Origin: Pseudaminobacter sp040045035
GTDB taxonomy: Bacteria > Pseudomonadota > Alphaproteobacteria > Rhizobiales > Rhizobiaceae
Direction: 5' to 3'
DNA length: 64,000 bases
NCBI RefSeq assembly: GCF_040045035.1
Contig: NZ_JBDZDS010000004.1
Span: forward strand, 186,001-250,000
Each line of letters begins with the position of its first letter. The first letter of the stretch is position 1. The translations under genes were made by a program, and so were the position numbers. Below are positions 36,492 through 44,287 of this stretch, piece after piece. The notes beneath the pieces were generated by a model. It was not told the DNA's origin and did no database searches. It worked only from the letters and a program-made list of their open reading frames with translations.

Positions 36492-37112
36492 TCAGGCGGA
36501 GCGCCGCTTGGCTGCCTTATTCGGCGTCACCTCCGGTTGGTCTTCGGTCGCGCCTTCCTGCTCGCTTACAGCTTCACGGAAAGCCCGCAGCCATACCGCA
36601 TCGGTGTCGTTCATGGTGAGGCGCGGGGTGCCGTCCGCCAGCGTGGCGTCTTCGAACTCGCGCATCCGGCTCGTGATCGCCTCCGCTTTCGCCAGCGCGT
36701 CGGCGATCATCGCCATGTGGCGGGCCTCTTCTTCGTCCGAACGGCGCGGGTCGGGAGAGTCCGGGTTCGGATGGACCCGCGCAATCGTCGTGAAGCCTGC
36801 CGACTGCTTGCCGAGGAAATAGCCCTGCATCGTCAGCGTAAGGTCGCGGTCTCGCCTCTCTGCTTCGGACTGATGGGGCGCGCATTCTTCGGGAAAGTAT
36901 GTCAGCCCGCGCCGCTGCAACTCGCCGGACAGGTCTCCCAGCGACCGGACGATGGCGGACCCGAGATGACGATAGCCGTCGCGAATTGCTCCGGTGGCCA
37001 GCACATCGGCGGAAAGTTCGTAGCCGGAGGCGAGCGCTTCAGTCAGATGGCGCAGTTCGTCGATGATGTTGCAAGGGCTGTCCTGAAAGTCAGGATCGAT
37101 AAGATGGAACAT
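36492..37112 (-). CDS. Hypothetical protein of element 1
   Basis: I do not recognise this 206-residue protein. It is mostly helical and acidic, with no membrane segment. It contains ELRHLTEALASGYELSADVL near the N-terminus, SEAERRDRDLTLTMQGYFL in the middle and a basic tail (PNKAAKRRSA). The ATG at 37112 has a GGGAGA site. It is transcribed leftward with the MuA-domain gene and probably forms an operon with it, opposite to the capsid genes. Confidence 0.65.
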   Translation of the reverse strand: MFHLIDPDFQDSPCNIIDELRHLTEALASGYELSADVLATGAIRDGYRHLGSAIVRSLGDLSGELQRRGLTYFPEECAPHQSEAERRDRDLTLTMQGYFLGKQSAGFTTIARVHPNPDSPDPRRSDEEEARHMAMIADALAKAEAITSRMREFEDATLADGTPRLTMNDTDAVWLRAFREAVSEQEGATEDQPEVTPNKAAKRRSA

Positions 37113-37657
37113 GGTCAGTCTCCCGAGCGCTTTTCAAGGCGCTTTGTCCCCGCGTTCGGCGCGGGAGCCGGGAGTTGAAAACCGTTCGGGAACGGCACCA
37201 CGGTCTTTAGGCTTTCGCCCTGGACATGCACCGCAGCCTCCCGGCCGCATAAGGTGCGACCGCCCCGGAAACCGGGTATAAAAAAAGCGCCGTTCGGACC
37301 ATTTGCTGGTCGAGGTGGCGCAGACCGCCCGAGGAGTTTTCAAGCTCCAGTAGCTCGTATACTCGATCACGGCTGATGCGGCAAGTGATCAGATAGACAA
37401 AACAGCCATAGAAGCCCGTACAGCGCGCTCGTCATCCTTTGCGCTGTCGGAATGCGTGCGATGTGACTGCGCGCGCCCTGACCCGTTTAATGGCCGTTTA
37501 ATGAGGCCATCCAGAGGGCGAACGCTGCCGCGCCCAATAACCAATCCGTTTCAAGCCCTTAGCCGTGCGCCGGAAGGGCTTCCGGTGTCCGCGCGCGCGC
37601 GAATGCTCGAATTTGCAGCAGACGCAACAGGAACATGTTCCGAACGGACAGGAAGCA
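37113..37657. promoter_or_regulatory. Divergent control region of element 1 with CCGTTTAATG repeats
   Basis: This 545-base spacer separates the leftward and rightward gene blocks. Two perfect 10-bp direct repeats CCGTTTAATG lie at 37483-37492 and 37494-37503, 11 bases apart, so a protein would meet them on the same face of the helix. They are a candidate operator for the MuA-domain protein or the Mor-like protein. The rest shows no gene; the stretch near 37240-37330 is GC-rich with short inverted repeats. Confidence 0.5.
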
Positions 37658-38353
37658 ATGGCGGAATTGAAGCTTAGGCCTGGAAGCCCTTTCGCAACGC
37701 AGCGTTCTGAAATGACTCTCGCTATTGCTAAGTTGATTGGCTGGGATCAGGTCGACCGGCTGGCGGAATATTATGCTGGCCGTGGGTATATCTATATTCC
37801 AGAAGAATATTCTGATGATCTTGAGCTCACTGATGCAATTGGTGAGGAAGACGCGAGGAAGATTATCAATTTTGCGCCAAGAGATCGATTTTATGTTTTG
37901 TCGATGTCGAAAAAGTACGTTGAGCAGGTCCAAAGGATTGATGATCTACACAGCGCCATTCGTTCTCGAAAGTATTCTACATCGGAACTAGCGAAGCGGT
38001 TCCGGTATAGCGACCGATGGATAAGGGGAACGGCACAGATGTTGGGTGTGCGTCTTCCTCATCCGGGTGGAAATACGCGTCTGCGAATATTGGGGCGACT
38101 TCGTGCCGAGGGGACCTCGCCTGAAACAATCGCAGCCATCGCGCTTGAGGTTGACCGTCCCGAGAGTTGGATCGCTCAGCTCGCCAAGCGCGTGGAAGAA
38201 GAAGCAGCGCCCGAAGCTGTGGAAAAGCGCAAGGCCGAAAAGCTGGCCAAAGAGAGGGCGCACCGCATAAGTGCGGGTGGCCGATTTGCCCCTGTTCTTG
38301 ATGATGGTTCGTTTGGCGCGCGCGTCCATATAGACGGTCGCAATTATGACTAA
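37658..38353 (+). CDS. Mor-like transcription activator / HTH protein
   Basis: The product has 231 residues from the ATG at 37658 (MAELKLRPGSPFATQ), with an AGGAAG site. Residues 20-60 (AIAKLIGWDQVDRLAEYYAGRGYIYIP) resemble the dimerisation domain of the Mor/C activators of phage Mu, whose hallmark is a Gly-Gly-x-x-x-YIP turn. Around residue 100 a helix-turn-helix follows (YSTSELAKRFRYSDRWIRGTAQML), with a second at about 135-165. The tail is a charged coil. Codon use is AT-richer than in the next gene. Its stop overlaps the capsid gene start by 8 bases, so it may switch on and be coupled to the capsid operon. The match is by eye. Confidence 0.5.
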   Translation: MAELKLRPGSPFATQRSEMTLAIAKLIGWDQVDRLAEYYAGRGYIYIPEEYSDDLELTDAIGEEDARKIINFAPRDRFYVLSMSKKYVEQVQRIDDLHSAIRSRKYSTSELAKRFRYSDRWIRGTAQMLGVRLPHPGGNTRLRILGRLRAEGTSPETIAAIALEVDRPESWIAQLAKRVEEEAAPEAVEKRKAEKLAKERAHRISAGGRFAPVLDDGSFGARVHIDGRNYD

Positions 38354-40250
38354 GGGCAGCTTCCGCGTCCTTGTCATCAAGGCGGGCCTCTCGCTCAACC
38401 GCACATTCTATTCGGACGCCGTGCTGCGCCGCCATGCGCCGATGTTTGAGGGCGCGCGCGTGTTCGCGAAGTCGGACCGCGAGCATATCGCCCTTGAAGG
38501 CAAGGACGTGCGCAATCTCATCGGCTGCATCGTCTCTCCGGAATTTGTTCCGGGATCGTCGCCCGATAGTGGCGAGATCGTCGGCACTCTGAAGCTCATC
38601 GATCCGTCCAGCATCATCGGCCATCAACTCGCCAAGGCCGTGGAAAACGACATGCTCGGCCTATTCGGGCTGTCCATTGCCGCCGAGGGCGAGAGCATCC
38701 GCCGCGCGGACGGTACACGCGAAGCCGTGAGCTTTGCCAAAATTCATTCTGTCGATCTGATCGTTGAACCCGGCGCGGGCGGTCGGATCGTTTCGTTTGT
38801 CGAAGCCGCCGGAAGTCTTTCCCAAGGAACCCTCATGACACGCGAAGACATCATCGCCCTTATCCAGGCGACAAGGCCGGAGGCTCTGGCCGAAAAGAAC
38901 GTGGACGAAATGACGGATGCCGAGTTGCAGGACCTGCTGCGCGCGCTCCTGAAAGCCGACAATCCCGAGACGGCAGACACGATGACGGAAGCCGTGCAGC
39001 GCAAAGTCCGTTTGGGTGATCGGATCGCGGCTTGCGGTCTGCCCGAGGTGGCAAAGCAGAAGCTGCGCGCGGAAGTGACCGCCAACGTCATCATGACCGA
39101 AGCCCACTTGACGCGACGGATCAGCCAGGAAGGCCGCTATCTGACGGCGGCTGGCGTCGGTGGCGGTCACGTCACCGGGCTGGGCGGTGTCCAGATGGGC
39201 GACGGGCCGCGCGAGAAGGCGACGCAGATGCTGGACGCCTTCTTTGACCCGAAAGACCGTTCCGTCCGGTCCTTCCGTGAATGCTACGTCACGCTGACAG
39301 GTGACACCGGCTTTACCGGGCGACCGCCGCGCAACCAGCGCATGACCGAGGCGCTGGGCACCGACACCCTTGCGATTGTTCTGGGCGATGCCATCACCCG
39401 GCGCATGTTGGTCGAATACGCCAATGATGACATTTTGGATGTCTGGCGCGATCTGGTGAACATCGTTCCCGTGAACGACTTCCGCACACAGGAGCGTGTC
39501 CGCTGGGGCGGTTATGGCGATCTGCCGACCGTGGCGGAGCGCGCGCCCTATACGCAGCTCACCAGCCCGACCGATGAGAAAGCCACCTATGCCGTTTCGA
39601 AGCGCGGCGGCACCGAAACCGTCTCGCTGGAGGCGATCACCAACGACGATGTCGGGCTTATCCAGCGCATTCCGCAAAATCTGGCGAGGGCGGCTAAGCG
39701 GACGCTGTCCAAGTTTGTGTTCGACATTCCGCGCCTGAACCACGCCATCTATGACACCAAGCCGCTGTTTCATGCCGACCATAAGAACCTAATGGCGGCT
39801 GAACTTTCCGCCGAAGCGGTGGGGCAGGCACGGCTTCTTATCCGTGAGCAGCGCGAGAAGGACAGCGGCGAGAAGATCGGCTTGACTGCCCGCTATCTAT
39901 GGGTGCCTGACACGCTTGAGGAAGTGGCCTACAATCTCTTCGTGCGCGGCGTGAACAACGATCCGACCTTCACGCAATCGCTCGCATGGAAGGTGCGCCC
40001 GGTGTGGTGCTGGACGGACGACAACGACTGGTGCGTCTCCACCGATCCGCGCGATCTTCCCGCCATCGAACTCGGCTTCTTGCAAGGGCAGGAAGAACCG
40101 GAATTGTTCGTCCAGGACAGCCCCACAGTCGGCTCGTTCTTCACGAACGATATCATCACCTACAAGGTGCGCCACATCTACGGCGCGACGGTGACGGACT
40201 TCCGGGGCATCGTCAAATCCGTTGTCCCGGCACCGGAAGCGGCAGGCTGA
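38346..40250 (+). CDS. Prohead protease / major capsid protein fusion
   Basis: This 634-residue polypeptide looks like a protease-capsid fusion of a kind known in some phages. Residues 1-150 resemble a prohead protease (LVIKAGLSLNRTFYSDAVL, KSDREHIALEGKDVRNLIGC). Residues 165-260 are helical, scaffold-like sequence. Residues 330-630 read as a major capsid protein (DTLAIVLGDAITRRMLVEY, VRWGGYGDLPTVAERAPYTQL, LTARYLWVPDTLEEVAYNLF, TYKVRHIYGATVTDFRGIV). An internal ATG at 38835 has an AAGGAA site 8 bases upstream and could start a shorter scaffold-capsid product. No other virion gene is present in element 1. Confidence 0.8.
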   Translation: MTKGSFRVLVIKAGLSLNRTFYSDAVLRRHAPMFEGARVFAKSDREHIALEGKDVRNLIGCIVSPEFVPGSSPDSGEIVGTLKLIDPSSIIGHQLAKAVENDMLGLFGLSIAAEGESIRRADGTREAVSFAKIHSVDLIVEPGAGGRIVSFVEAAGSLSQGTLMTREDIIALIQATRPEALAEKNVDEMTDAELQDLLRALLKADNPETADTMTEAVQRKVRLGDRIAACGLPEVAKQKLRAEVTANVIMTEAHLTRRISQEGRYLTAAGVGGGHVTGLGGVQMGDGPREKATQMLDAFFDPKDRSVRSFRECYVTLTGDTGFTGRPPRNQRMTEALGTDTLAIVLGDAITRRMLVEYANDDILDVWRDLVNIVPVNDFRTQERVRWGGYGDLPTVAERAPYTQLTSPTDEKATYAVSKRGGTETVSLEAITNDDVGLIQRIPQNLARAAKRTLSKFVFDIPRLNHAIYDTKPLFHADHKNLMAAELSAEAVGQARLLIREQREKDSGEKIGLTARYLWVPDTLEEVAYNLFVRGVNNDPTFTQSLAWKVRPVWCWTDDNDWCVSTDPRDLPAIELGFLQGQEEPELFVQDSPTVGSFFTNDIITYKVRHIYGATVTDFRGIVKSVVPAPEAAG

Positions 40251-40663
40251 TGCGTGCGCTCGTCTCGCATCTGCTCGACGCGCTTGGCGGCCTAACGATC
40301 ATCGAGGCCGAAGGCGTTCTTGATGGCGCTCGCCACCTTGTTTGGCTCTACACCTTCACAGGACGGCCCCTTGAGGCCATCGCAGCAGAGGCAAAATCCA
40401 CGCAAGAGGCCGTCGATACGGCGGTGCTTCTGCTGGCCGAGATCGCGGCGCTTTCCAAGCCCGGTGAAGGGGACTTGGGCGTGGGCTGGCGCATGCATCA
40501 AGGGTTTGCCCTATGTGACGCGATCCTGACCGATGCGCGCCTGATGCTCTACGTGGTTGCCTATCAGCACGACATGTCCAGTCGCTTTGGACGGCATGCA
40601 GCCTCATGGCGAGAAGAAGCTGCGCGCTACAGCGGTGCGCCGGGGCAGTCAGCGCCGCATTAG
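40250..40663 (+). CDS. Hypothetical protein of the element 1 capsid operon
   Basis: This 137-residue protein starts at an ATG that overlaps the capsid stop (TGATG), which signals coupling. It is Ala/Leu-rich and helical (MRALVSHLLDALGGLTIIEAE, EAIAAEAKSTQEAVDTAVLLLAEIAAL), with no membrane segment. Position after a capsid gene suggests a head accessory or completion role, but I recognise no family. Confidence 0.6.
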   Translation: MRALVSHLLDALGGLTIIEAEGVLDGARHLVWLYTFTGRPLEAIAAEAKSTQEAVDTAVLLLAEIAALSKPGEGDLGVGWRMHQGFALCDAILTDARLMLYVVAYQHDMSSRFGRHAASWREEAARYSGAPGQSAPH

Positions 40664-40821
40664 AATTCCGCGCGCCGTTCGGTTCCTTCCGGCGCGGGAA
40701 AGCTTGATCGATCCACTTCGGCAGGGTTGGTCAAGCAATGGGGGAAGCGAGTCGCGCGCTTCCCCCACAATCTTCGTACAATGCGACCGGCACCGGCGGC
40801 CCTACCGCCAACAAAGAAACG

Positions 40822-41376
40822 ATGATGACACCAGATCGTGACTACATACGCTTTAACGTCCTGCGCAACGCGCTGTATCACACCGCTCGCCGGCTCACTT
40901 GCGAGCGCTGGAGCAAGTGGTTGAACTTTGTCGTCGTGATCCTTGGAGCCGCCGCCATGGGTGATCTCCAAGGAAACTTCGGGCTGAAACCGTATTGGGC
41001 GGGCGCAGGCATCGCGCTTGCCGGATCGCTTCAGCTGATATTCGATTTCAGCGCCGCCGCTCGGGACCATCAGAGCTTGCAACGCGAGTACTACAAACTG
41101 CTCGCCGACATTGAGGCCTCTATCGGGGCGGACGGACATCAACTGGCCGTATTCTACAGCCGCATGCTCCATCTTACCGGGGAAGAACGTCCAACCATGA
41201 AGGCTGTCGATGCACGGGCTTATAACGATGCAATCGACGGCACTGGTCTCTACCCCCAAGACCAGCGCTTGGTCGTGCCTTTGCTGCATCGGCTGACCGC
41301 GAACTGGATTTCCCGCACCGGGTACGAATACAAGAAAGAAGCAGAGCTTCTTGAAGCCGAACGACTGGCGTCCTAG
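40822..41376 (+). CDS. SLATT-like protein with two membrane segments
   Basis: The product has 184 residues from the ATG at 40822 (or 40825). Two hydrophobic segments lie near residues 32-46 (WLNFVVVILGAAAMG) and 58-76 (YWAGAGIALAGSLQLIFDF), followed by a long soluble helix (SAAARDHQSLQREYYKLLADIEASIG). This layout (short N-terminal helix with YHTARR, a TM hairpin, then a helical tail) is that of SLATT domains, predicted membrane effectors that often accompany nucleotide-signal anti-phage systems. No sensor or cyclase gene is next to it. It is the last gene before the right end of element 1. Confidence 0.5.
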   Translation: MMTPDRDYIRFNVLRNALYHTARRLTCERWSKWLNFVVVILGAAAMGDLQGNFGLKPYWAGAGIALAGSLQLIFDFSAAARDHQSLQREYYKLLADIEASIGADGHQLAVFYSRMLHLTGEERPTMKAVDARAYNDAIDGTGLYPQDQRLVVPLLHRLTANWISRTGYEYKKEAELLEAERLAS

Positions 41377-41728
41377 ACCGAAATTCGACGCGTCAAGTTT
41401 TCCCGGTGATGCATGTTAGGGTATCAAGGCCGATACGCATGGCCGAATCAAAAACATGCGGGCGCATATGAGCAACCACGGAACCAGCGCCAACGTTTTG
41501 GCTGGCTATTCTATCGCGATGCCTCGAAAAGGAGTGCGGCGGTCCAAGTATAATTTGCCGCGCGGACCAAGTATTGTTTTAACGCTCACCGAGTGCCAAA
41601 GCGCGTGAAAATTAGTGCAAAACCGCGCGGCGCGCGACACAAACCAGGCGAAATGGCGAGATTAATAGGAACATTAAGTTGCGCCAACAAATGCACTTGG
41701 CTAAGTTGTTGATTTTATTTGGATATCT
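41377..41728. other. Element 1 right end and short chromosomal spacer
   Basis: No gene is seen. GTGCCAAA (41593-41600) and GTGCAAAA (41615-41622) are inverted copies of the terminal motifs, and the GC-rich CCGCGCGGCGCGCG (41623-41636) leads to ACACAAA. The last 85 bases before the tRNA fragment are AT-rich chromosomal DNA. Confidence 0.5.
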
Positions 41729-41776
41729 TGGCGCACCCGACAGGATTCGAACCTGTGACCTCTGCCTTCGGAGGGC
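41729..41776 (-). tRNA. tRNA-Arg(CCG) 3' fragment (integrase attachment site, attL)
   Basis: Read on the minus strand, this is the 3' half of a tRNA: anticodon loop CTCCGAA (anticodon CCG), stem GGCAG, variable AGGTC, T-arm ACAGG-TTCGAAT-CCTGT, then CGGGTGCG and encoded CCA at 41731-41729. Beyond about 41776 the complementary 5' half is absent, so the gene is not functional here. A tyrosine integrase gene follows within 200 bases, the usual layout of an element inserted in a tRNA 3' end. The intact tRNA should be at the far end of element 2. Confidence 0.85.
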
Positions 41777-41796
41777 GCGTTGTTGGTGTTTTCTGA

Positions 41797-41922
41797 TGCT
41801 TCCTGCGATTTACCCAACATCTCTATGGTATTATGATCGCTGAAAGTTCTGGCGTATGGAAAGGCAGCGGTTAAGCGCGAATTTTCCCGAATTTGCTTCC
41901 TTCTGCTTCCTATATGCTTCCT
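41797..41922. repeat. TGCTTCCT direct repeats between attL and the integrase gene
   Basis: TGCTTCCT occurs at 41797-41804 near the tRNA fragment and as a phased triplet at 41894-41901, 41904-41911 and 41915-41922 (10- and 11-base steps). Phased octamers beside an attachment site resemble integrase arm-type or excisionase binding sites. The triplet ends 33 bases before the integrase start, so binding could also autoregulate int. Confidence 0.6.
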
Positions 41923-41954
41923 GTAAAGACATTTGCCTTCAAAAAGGAAGCACG

Positions 41955-43232
41955 ATGGCAAAGCTCACAAAGAGCGTCATTGACGGACTGAAGCCGGGCG
42001 AGCCTGACTATTTCGTGTGGGATGATATGCTTCCCGGCTTTGGCATTCGGGTGTGGCCTAGCGGTAAGAAAACTTATGTTGCGCAATATCGCGCTGGCGT
42101 CCGCACCCGCCGCGTAAAGATCGGCACCCACGGCGCGTTGACCGTAGAAGAGGCCAGGAAGGAGGCCAAGGGCATTCTCGGCGATGTGGCGCGTGGTGAA
42201 GACCCACAAGAGGACCGGGTGACGCGGCGCAAGTCGCTCACCGTCTCGCAACTCTGCGACAACTATCTTCAGGCCGCCGAACGCGGCTTGATCATGGGCA
42301 AGGGCGGCAAGGCGAAGAAGGCTTCTACGCTCTACACTGATCGCGGCCGGATCGACCGGCACATAAGGCCGCTTCTCGGCAACAAGCTGGTGCGTGACGT
42401 GACGCAAGCGGACATGAGCCGGTTCATTCGTGACGTTGCCAGCGGCAAGACGGCGGTGGTGGAGAAGACCGAACGGAAGCGCGGCAAGGCTATCGTGGAA
42501 GGGGGCACCGGCACGGCGGCTCGCACCGCTGGACTTCTCGGCGGCATCTTATCGTTTGCGGTTTCCGAAGGCGTGATCCCGTTCAATCCCGCCGCTGGCG
42601 TGAAGCGGCCAGCCGATAACCGTCGCCAGCGGCGATTGACTGCCGACGAATATAAAGCGCTGGGTAAGGCACTGGCCGCCGCCGGGGCCGACGCAGAAAC
42701 GGGCCAGGGCATCAACGGTGCATGGCTTCTCGCGCTCACCGGATGCCGCCTGGGCGAAGTCGAGAACCTGAAATGGTCGGAAGTAGACGATGACGGTGGA
42801 TGCTTCCGGCTCGAAGACTCGAAGGAAGGCGCGTCGGTGCGACCGATCGGGCGGCCTGCGTTCGATGTGCTGGCAAAGATCGAGCGGGAAGAGGAAAATC
42901 CCTTCGTGCTGACCGCCCTTCGTGGTGAAGGAGCATTTGGCGGGATGCCTGGCTCATGGCGTCGGATTGTGAAGCGCGCGGAACTGGAAGGCGTCACGCC
43001 TCATACCCTTCGGCATTCCTATGCCAGCGTGGCCGGGGATCTTGGCTTCACCGAAAGCACCATCGCCGCGATGCTGGGCCATGTGGCGGGATCGGTGACT
43101 TCTCGCTATGTCCATCATCTCGACAGTGTATTGATTGCTGCTGCCGATAAGGTGGCGCGAACGATCCACGGAATGATGACGGGAGCTGAGGGAAAGGTGG
43201 TGCAACTGCTGAACCGGAAGCGCAAAGTCTGA
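41955..43232 (+). CDS. int: Tyrosine integrase (DUF4102 type)
   Basis: This 425-residue site-specific recombinase starts at the ATG at 41955 (AAAAAGGAAG upstream). The N-terminal arm-binding domain (LTKSVIDGLKPGEPDYFVWD, GFGIRVWPSGKKTYVAQYR) is the DUF4102 type common in tRNA-targeting islands. The catalytic domain has Arg in TGCRLGEVENLKW (near 264), HTLRHSY (near 350), GHVAGSV and the nucleophile Tyr in SRYVHH (near 385). All catalytic residues are present. It should integrate and excise element 2 at the tRNA-Arg site. Confidence 0.95.
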   Translation: MAKLTKSVIDGLKPGEPDYFVWDDMLPGFGIRVWPSGKKTYVAQYRAGVRTRRVKIGTHGALTVEEARKEAKGILGDVARGEDPQEDRVTRRKSLTVSQLCDNYLQAAERGLIMGKGGKAKKASTLYTDRGRIDRHIRPLLGNKLVRDVTQADMSRFIRDVASGKTAVVEKTERKRGKAIVEGGTGTAARTAGLLGGILSFAVSEGVIPFNPAAGVKRPADNRRQRRLTADEYKALGKALAAAGADAETGQGINGAWLLALTGCRLGEVENLKWSEVDDDGGCFRLEDSKEGASVRPIGRPAFDVLAKIEREEENPFVLTALRGEGAFGGMPGSWRRIVKRAELEGVTPHTLRHSYASVAGDLGFTESTIAAMLGHVAGSVTSRYVHHLDSVLIAAADKVARTIHGMMTGAEGKVVQLLNRKRKV

Positions 43233-43259
43233 AGTTTTCGCGCAGACACGATTTTTCGC

Positions 43260-43350
43260 GGTGCTACAGGTGCTACAGGTGCTACAGCGCGGAACTTCAA
43301 GGCGAAATCCTGTAGCACCTTCAAAATCGGCAGGTGCTACAGGTGGAACA
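43260..43350. repeat. GGTGCTACA iteron cluster 1
   Basis: Perfect copies of the 9-mer GGTGCTACA lie head to tail at 43260-43268, 43269-43277 and 43278-43286, with an inverted copy at 43311-43319 and another direct copy at 43333-43341; GGTGGAACA at 43342 is degenerate. The same 9-mer in the opposite orientation forms cluster 2 near 51500. Such iterons are typical binding sites of a replication initiator, so this is a candidate origin or control site. Confidence 0.8.
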
Positions 43351-43380
43351 GATTGAGCGATCAATAATCCAACGTACTAA

Positions 43381-43923
43381 TCACTTAGCTTTTTTTGAGG
43401 ATCGGGGTGGCTCTTTATGCACGGGTAGAGGAGGCAGCCGCGTATTCGCCGCCCAATCCAAGTTGGCGAACAAACTGCGAAAATAAGGATAGCAGGCGAA
43501 AGGTGCAACTCGCGTCAAGAACACGTCTACGGCGTCTTCATCGCAATCTTCCAAGTTATCATAGATAACGATGTAATGTGCCTCGCAAGAAAGGGTCTTC
43601 TTGCGATTCCTTTTAGCATCCACTGTGAGCTTTATATTGACGATAGCGACCTGCTCACCGCTAACGTATTGGCTTTCCCCTCTTTCGACGGAGTAGGCGA
43701 GTTTATTTTCAGAGGGATCATTGAAAAAGTCGGGCTTCACGTCGAACCCAACTCTTGTCATTTGGACGCCCTGCAAATTGGCCAAACCGACTACCTTGTT
43801 GTAGCGTTCAACCTTCTCTTCATTGCTCGGCATGGGCTTTGCGACTTCAGTAGTCTCGACCATCTCAGGCTGCTTCGAGCTCGCAACGTTCCCAGCGATT
43901 TTCGTTCGCTGCATAAGATTCAT
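43381..43923 (-). CDS. SecB-like chaperone of a toxin-antitoxin-chaperone (TAC) system
   Basis: The product has 180 residues from the ATG at 43923; an internal ATG at 43863 would remove the overlap with the antitoxin gene. From residue 40 onward it follows SecB: VQMTRVGFDVKPDFFND, strands ending in AIVNIKLTVDAK, AHYIVIYDNL, then the signature helix VAPFACYPYFRSLFANL and the C-terminal RLPPLPV. TAC chaperones hold the unstable antitoxin; without chaperone the antitoxin is degraded and the toxin freed. The gene follows the HTH antitoxin and overlaps it by 59 bases. General protein-export SecB is usually chromosomal and not linked to HTH genes. Confidence 0.8.
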   Translation of the reverse strand: MNLMQRTKIAGNVASSKQPEMVETTEVAKPMPSNEEKVERYNKVVGLANLQGVQMTRVGFDVKPDFFNDPSENKLAYSVERGESQYVSGEQVAIVNIKLTVDAKRNRKKTLSCEAHYIVIYDNLEDCDEDAVDVFLTRVAPFACYPYFRSLFANLDWAANTRLPPLPVHKEPPRSSKKAK

Positions 43924-44287
43924 CGCCCCACAATCTATTCACCGCGATTGCTTGGCATGCCATGACAGCAAAGCCACCTTTCCAGGAGTGTTCCCTGGAT
44001 CTGGAAACAACTTCGCGCACCTTGGTCGAGGGCTTAGACTTTCGGCCATACTCAGCCTTCAGCCCAACCGCAGCGAGTGCCCGCCCGACCAGTTTGATCG
44101 TGGGATTGGCCTCCGAGGAAAGAAGCTGGCTCACACGGGCGCGAGTAACCCCCAGCGTCTCGGCAAGTTCGGCTTGGGTCATACCTCGTTCGTTCATCGC
44201 ATCAATCAACGCGAACTGAAAATCCATCAGTGCGTTCTCTTCGGCACTGATGAAGTCAAACGACTCGATATGATGGTTGTTGCTCAT
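43865..44287 (-). CDS. higA: HigA-like HTH antitoxin of the TAC system
   Basis: The product has 140 residues from the ATG at 44287, whose ATGA overlaps the toxin stop. Residues 25-85 form an XRE/HigA helix-turn-helix (ALIDAMNERGMTQAELAETLGVTRARVSQLLSS). Beyond residue 90 there is a C-terminal extension (WKGGFAVMACQAIAVNRLW, ENRWERCELEAA), Trp-rich like the chaperone-addiction segments by which SecB-type chaperones recognise TAC antitoxins. It should bind the toxin and repress the operon. Confidence 0.8.
   Translation of the reverse strand: MSNNHHIESFDFISAEENALMDFQFALIDAMNERGMTQAELAETLGVTRARVSQLLSSEANPTIKLVGRALAAVGLKAEYGRKSKPSTKVREVVSRSREHSWKGGFAVMACQAIAVNRLWGDESYAANENRWERCELEAA

Larger units (their letters stand above)
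35218..41638. mobile_element. Element 1: Mu-ended, transposase-less element carrying a capsid gene
   Basis: The left terminus, TGTGGGGTACTGC at 35218, is followed by TTTTGCAC (35235) and TTTGGCAC (35251). The same 42-base layout opens the Mu-like prophage at 58005 (35 of 42 identical, no gaps). The proposed right terminus, read on the minus strand, is TGT, 14 bases, TTTTGCAC (41615-41622 as GTGCAAAA), then TTTGGCAC (41593-41600), the same TGT-N14-TTTTGCAC spacing as the left end. A 7-bp direct repeat ACACAAA lies at 35211-35217 and 41637-41643. The exact right boundary is uncertain by 1-3 bases. Inside are six genes: two leftward and four rightward. No transposase, integrase, portal, terminase or tail gene is present. 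Confidence 0.7.

Noticed and set aside
41729..41776. A complete tRNA gene
   Set aside because: Only the part from the anticodon loop to CCA is present; no matching 5' acceptor or D-arm precedes it.
43260..43350. Tandem repeats as a CRISPR array
   Set aside because: The units are 9 bases, directly abutting, without unique spacers of constant length and without cas operon genes; they are iterons.
42954..43364. Minus-strand frame over the integrase end and iterons
   Set aside because: It is antisense to the integrase catalytic domain, and its CSTCST stretch simply reads the iterons.
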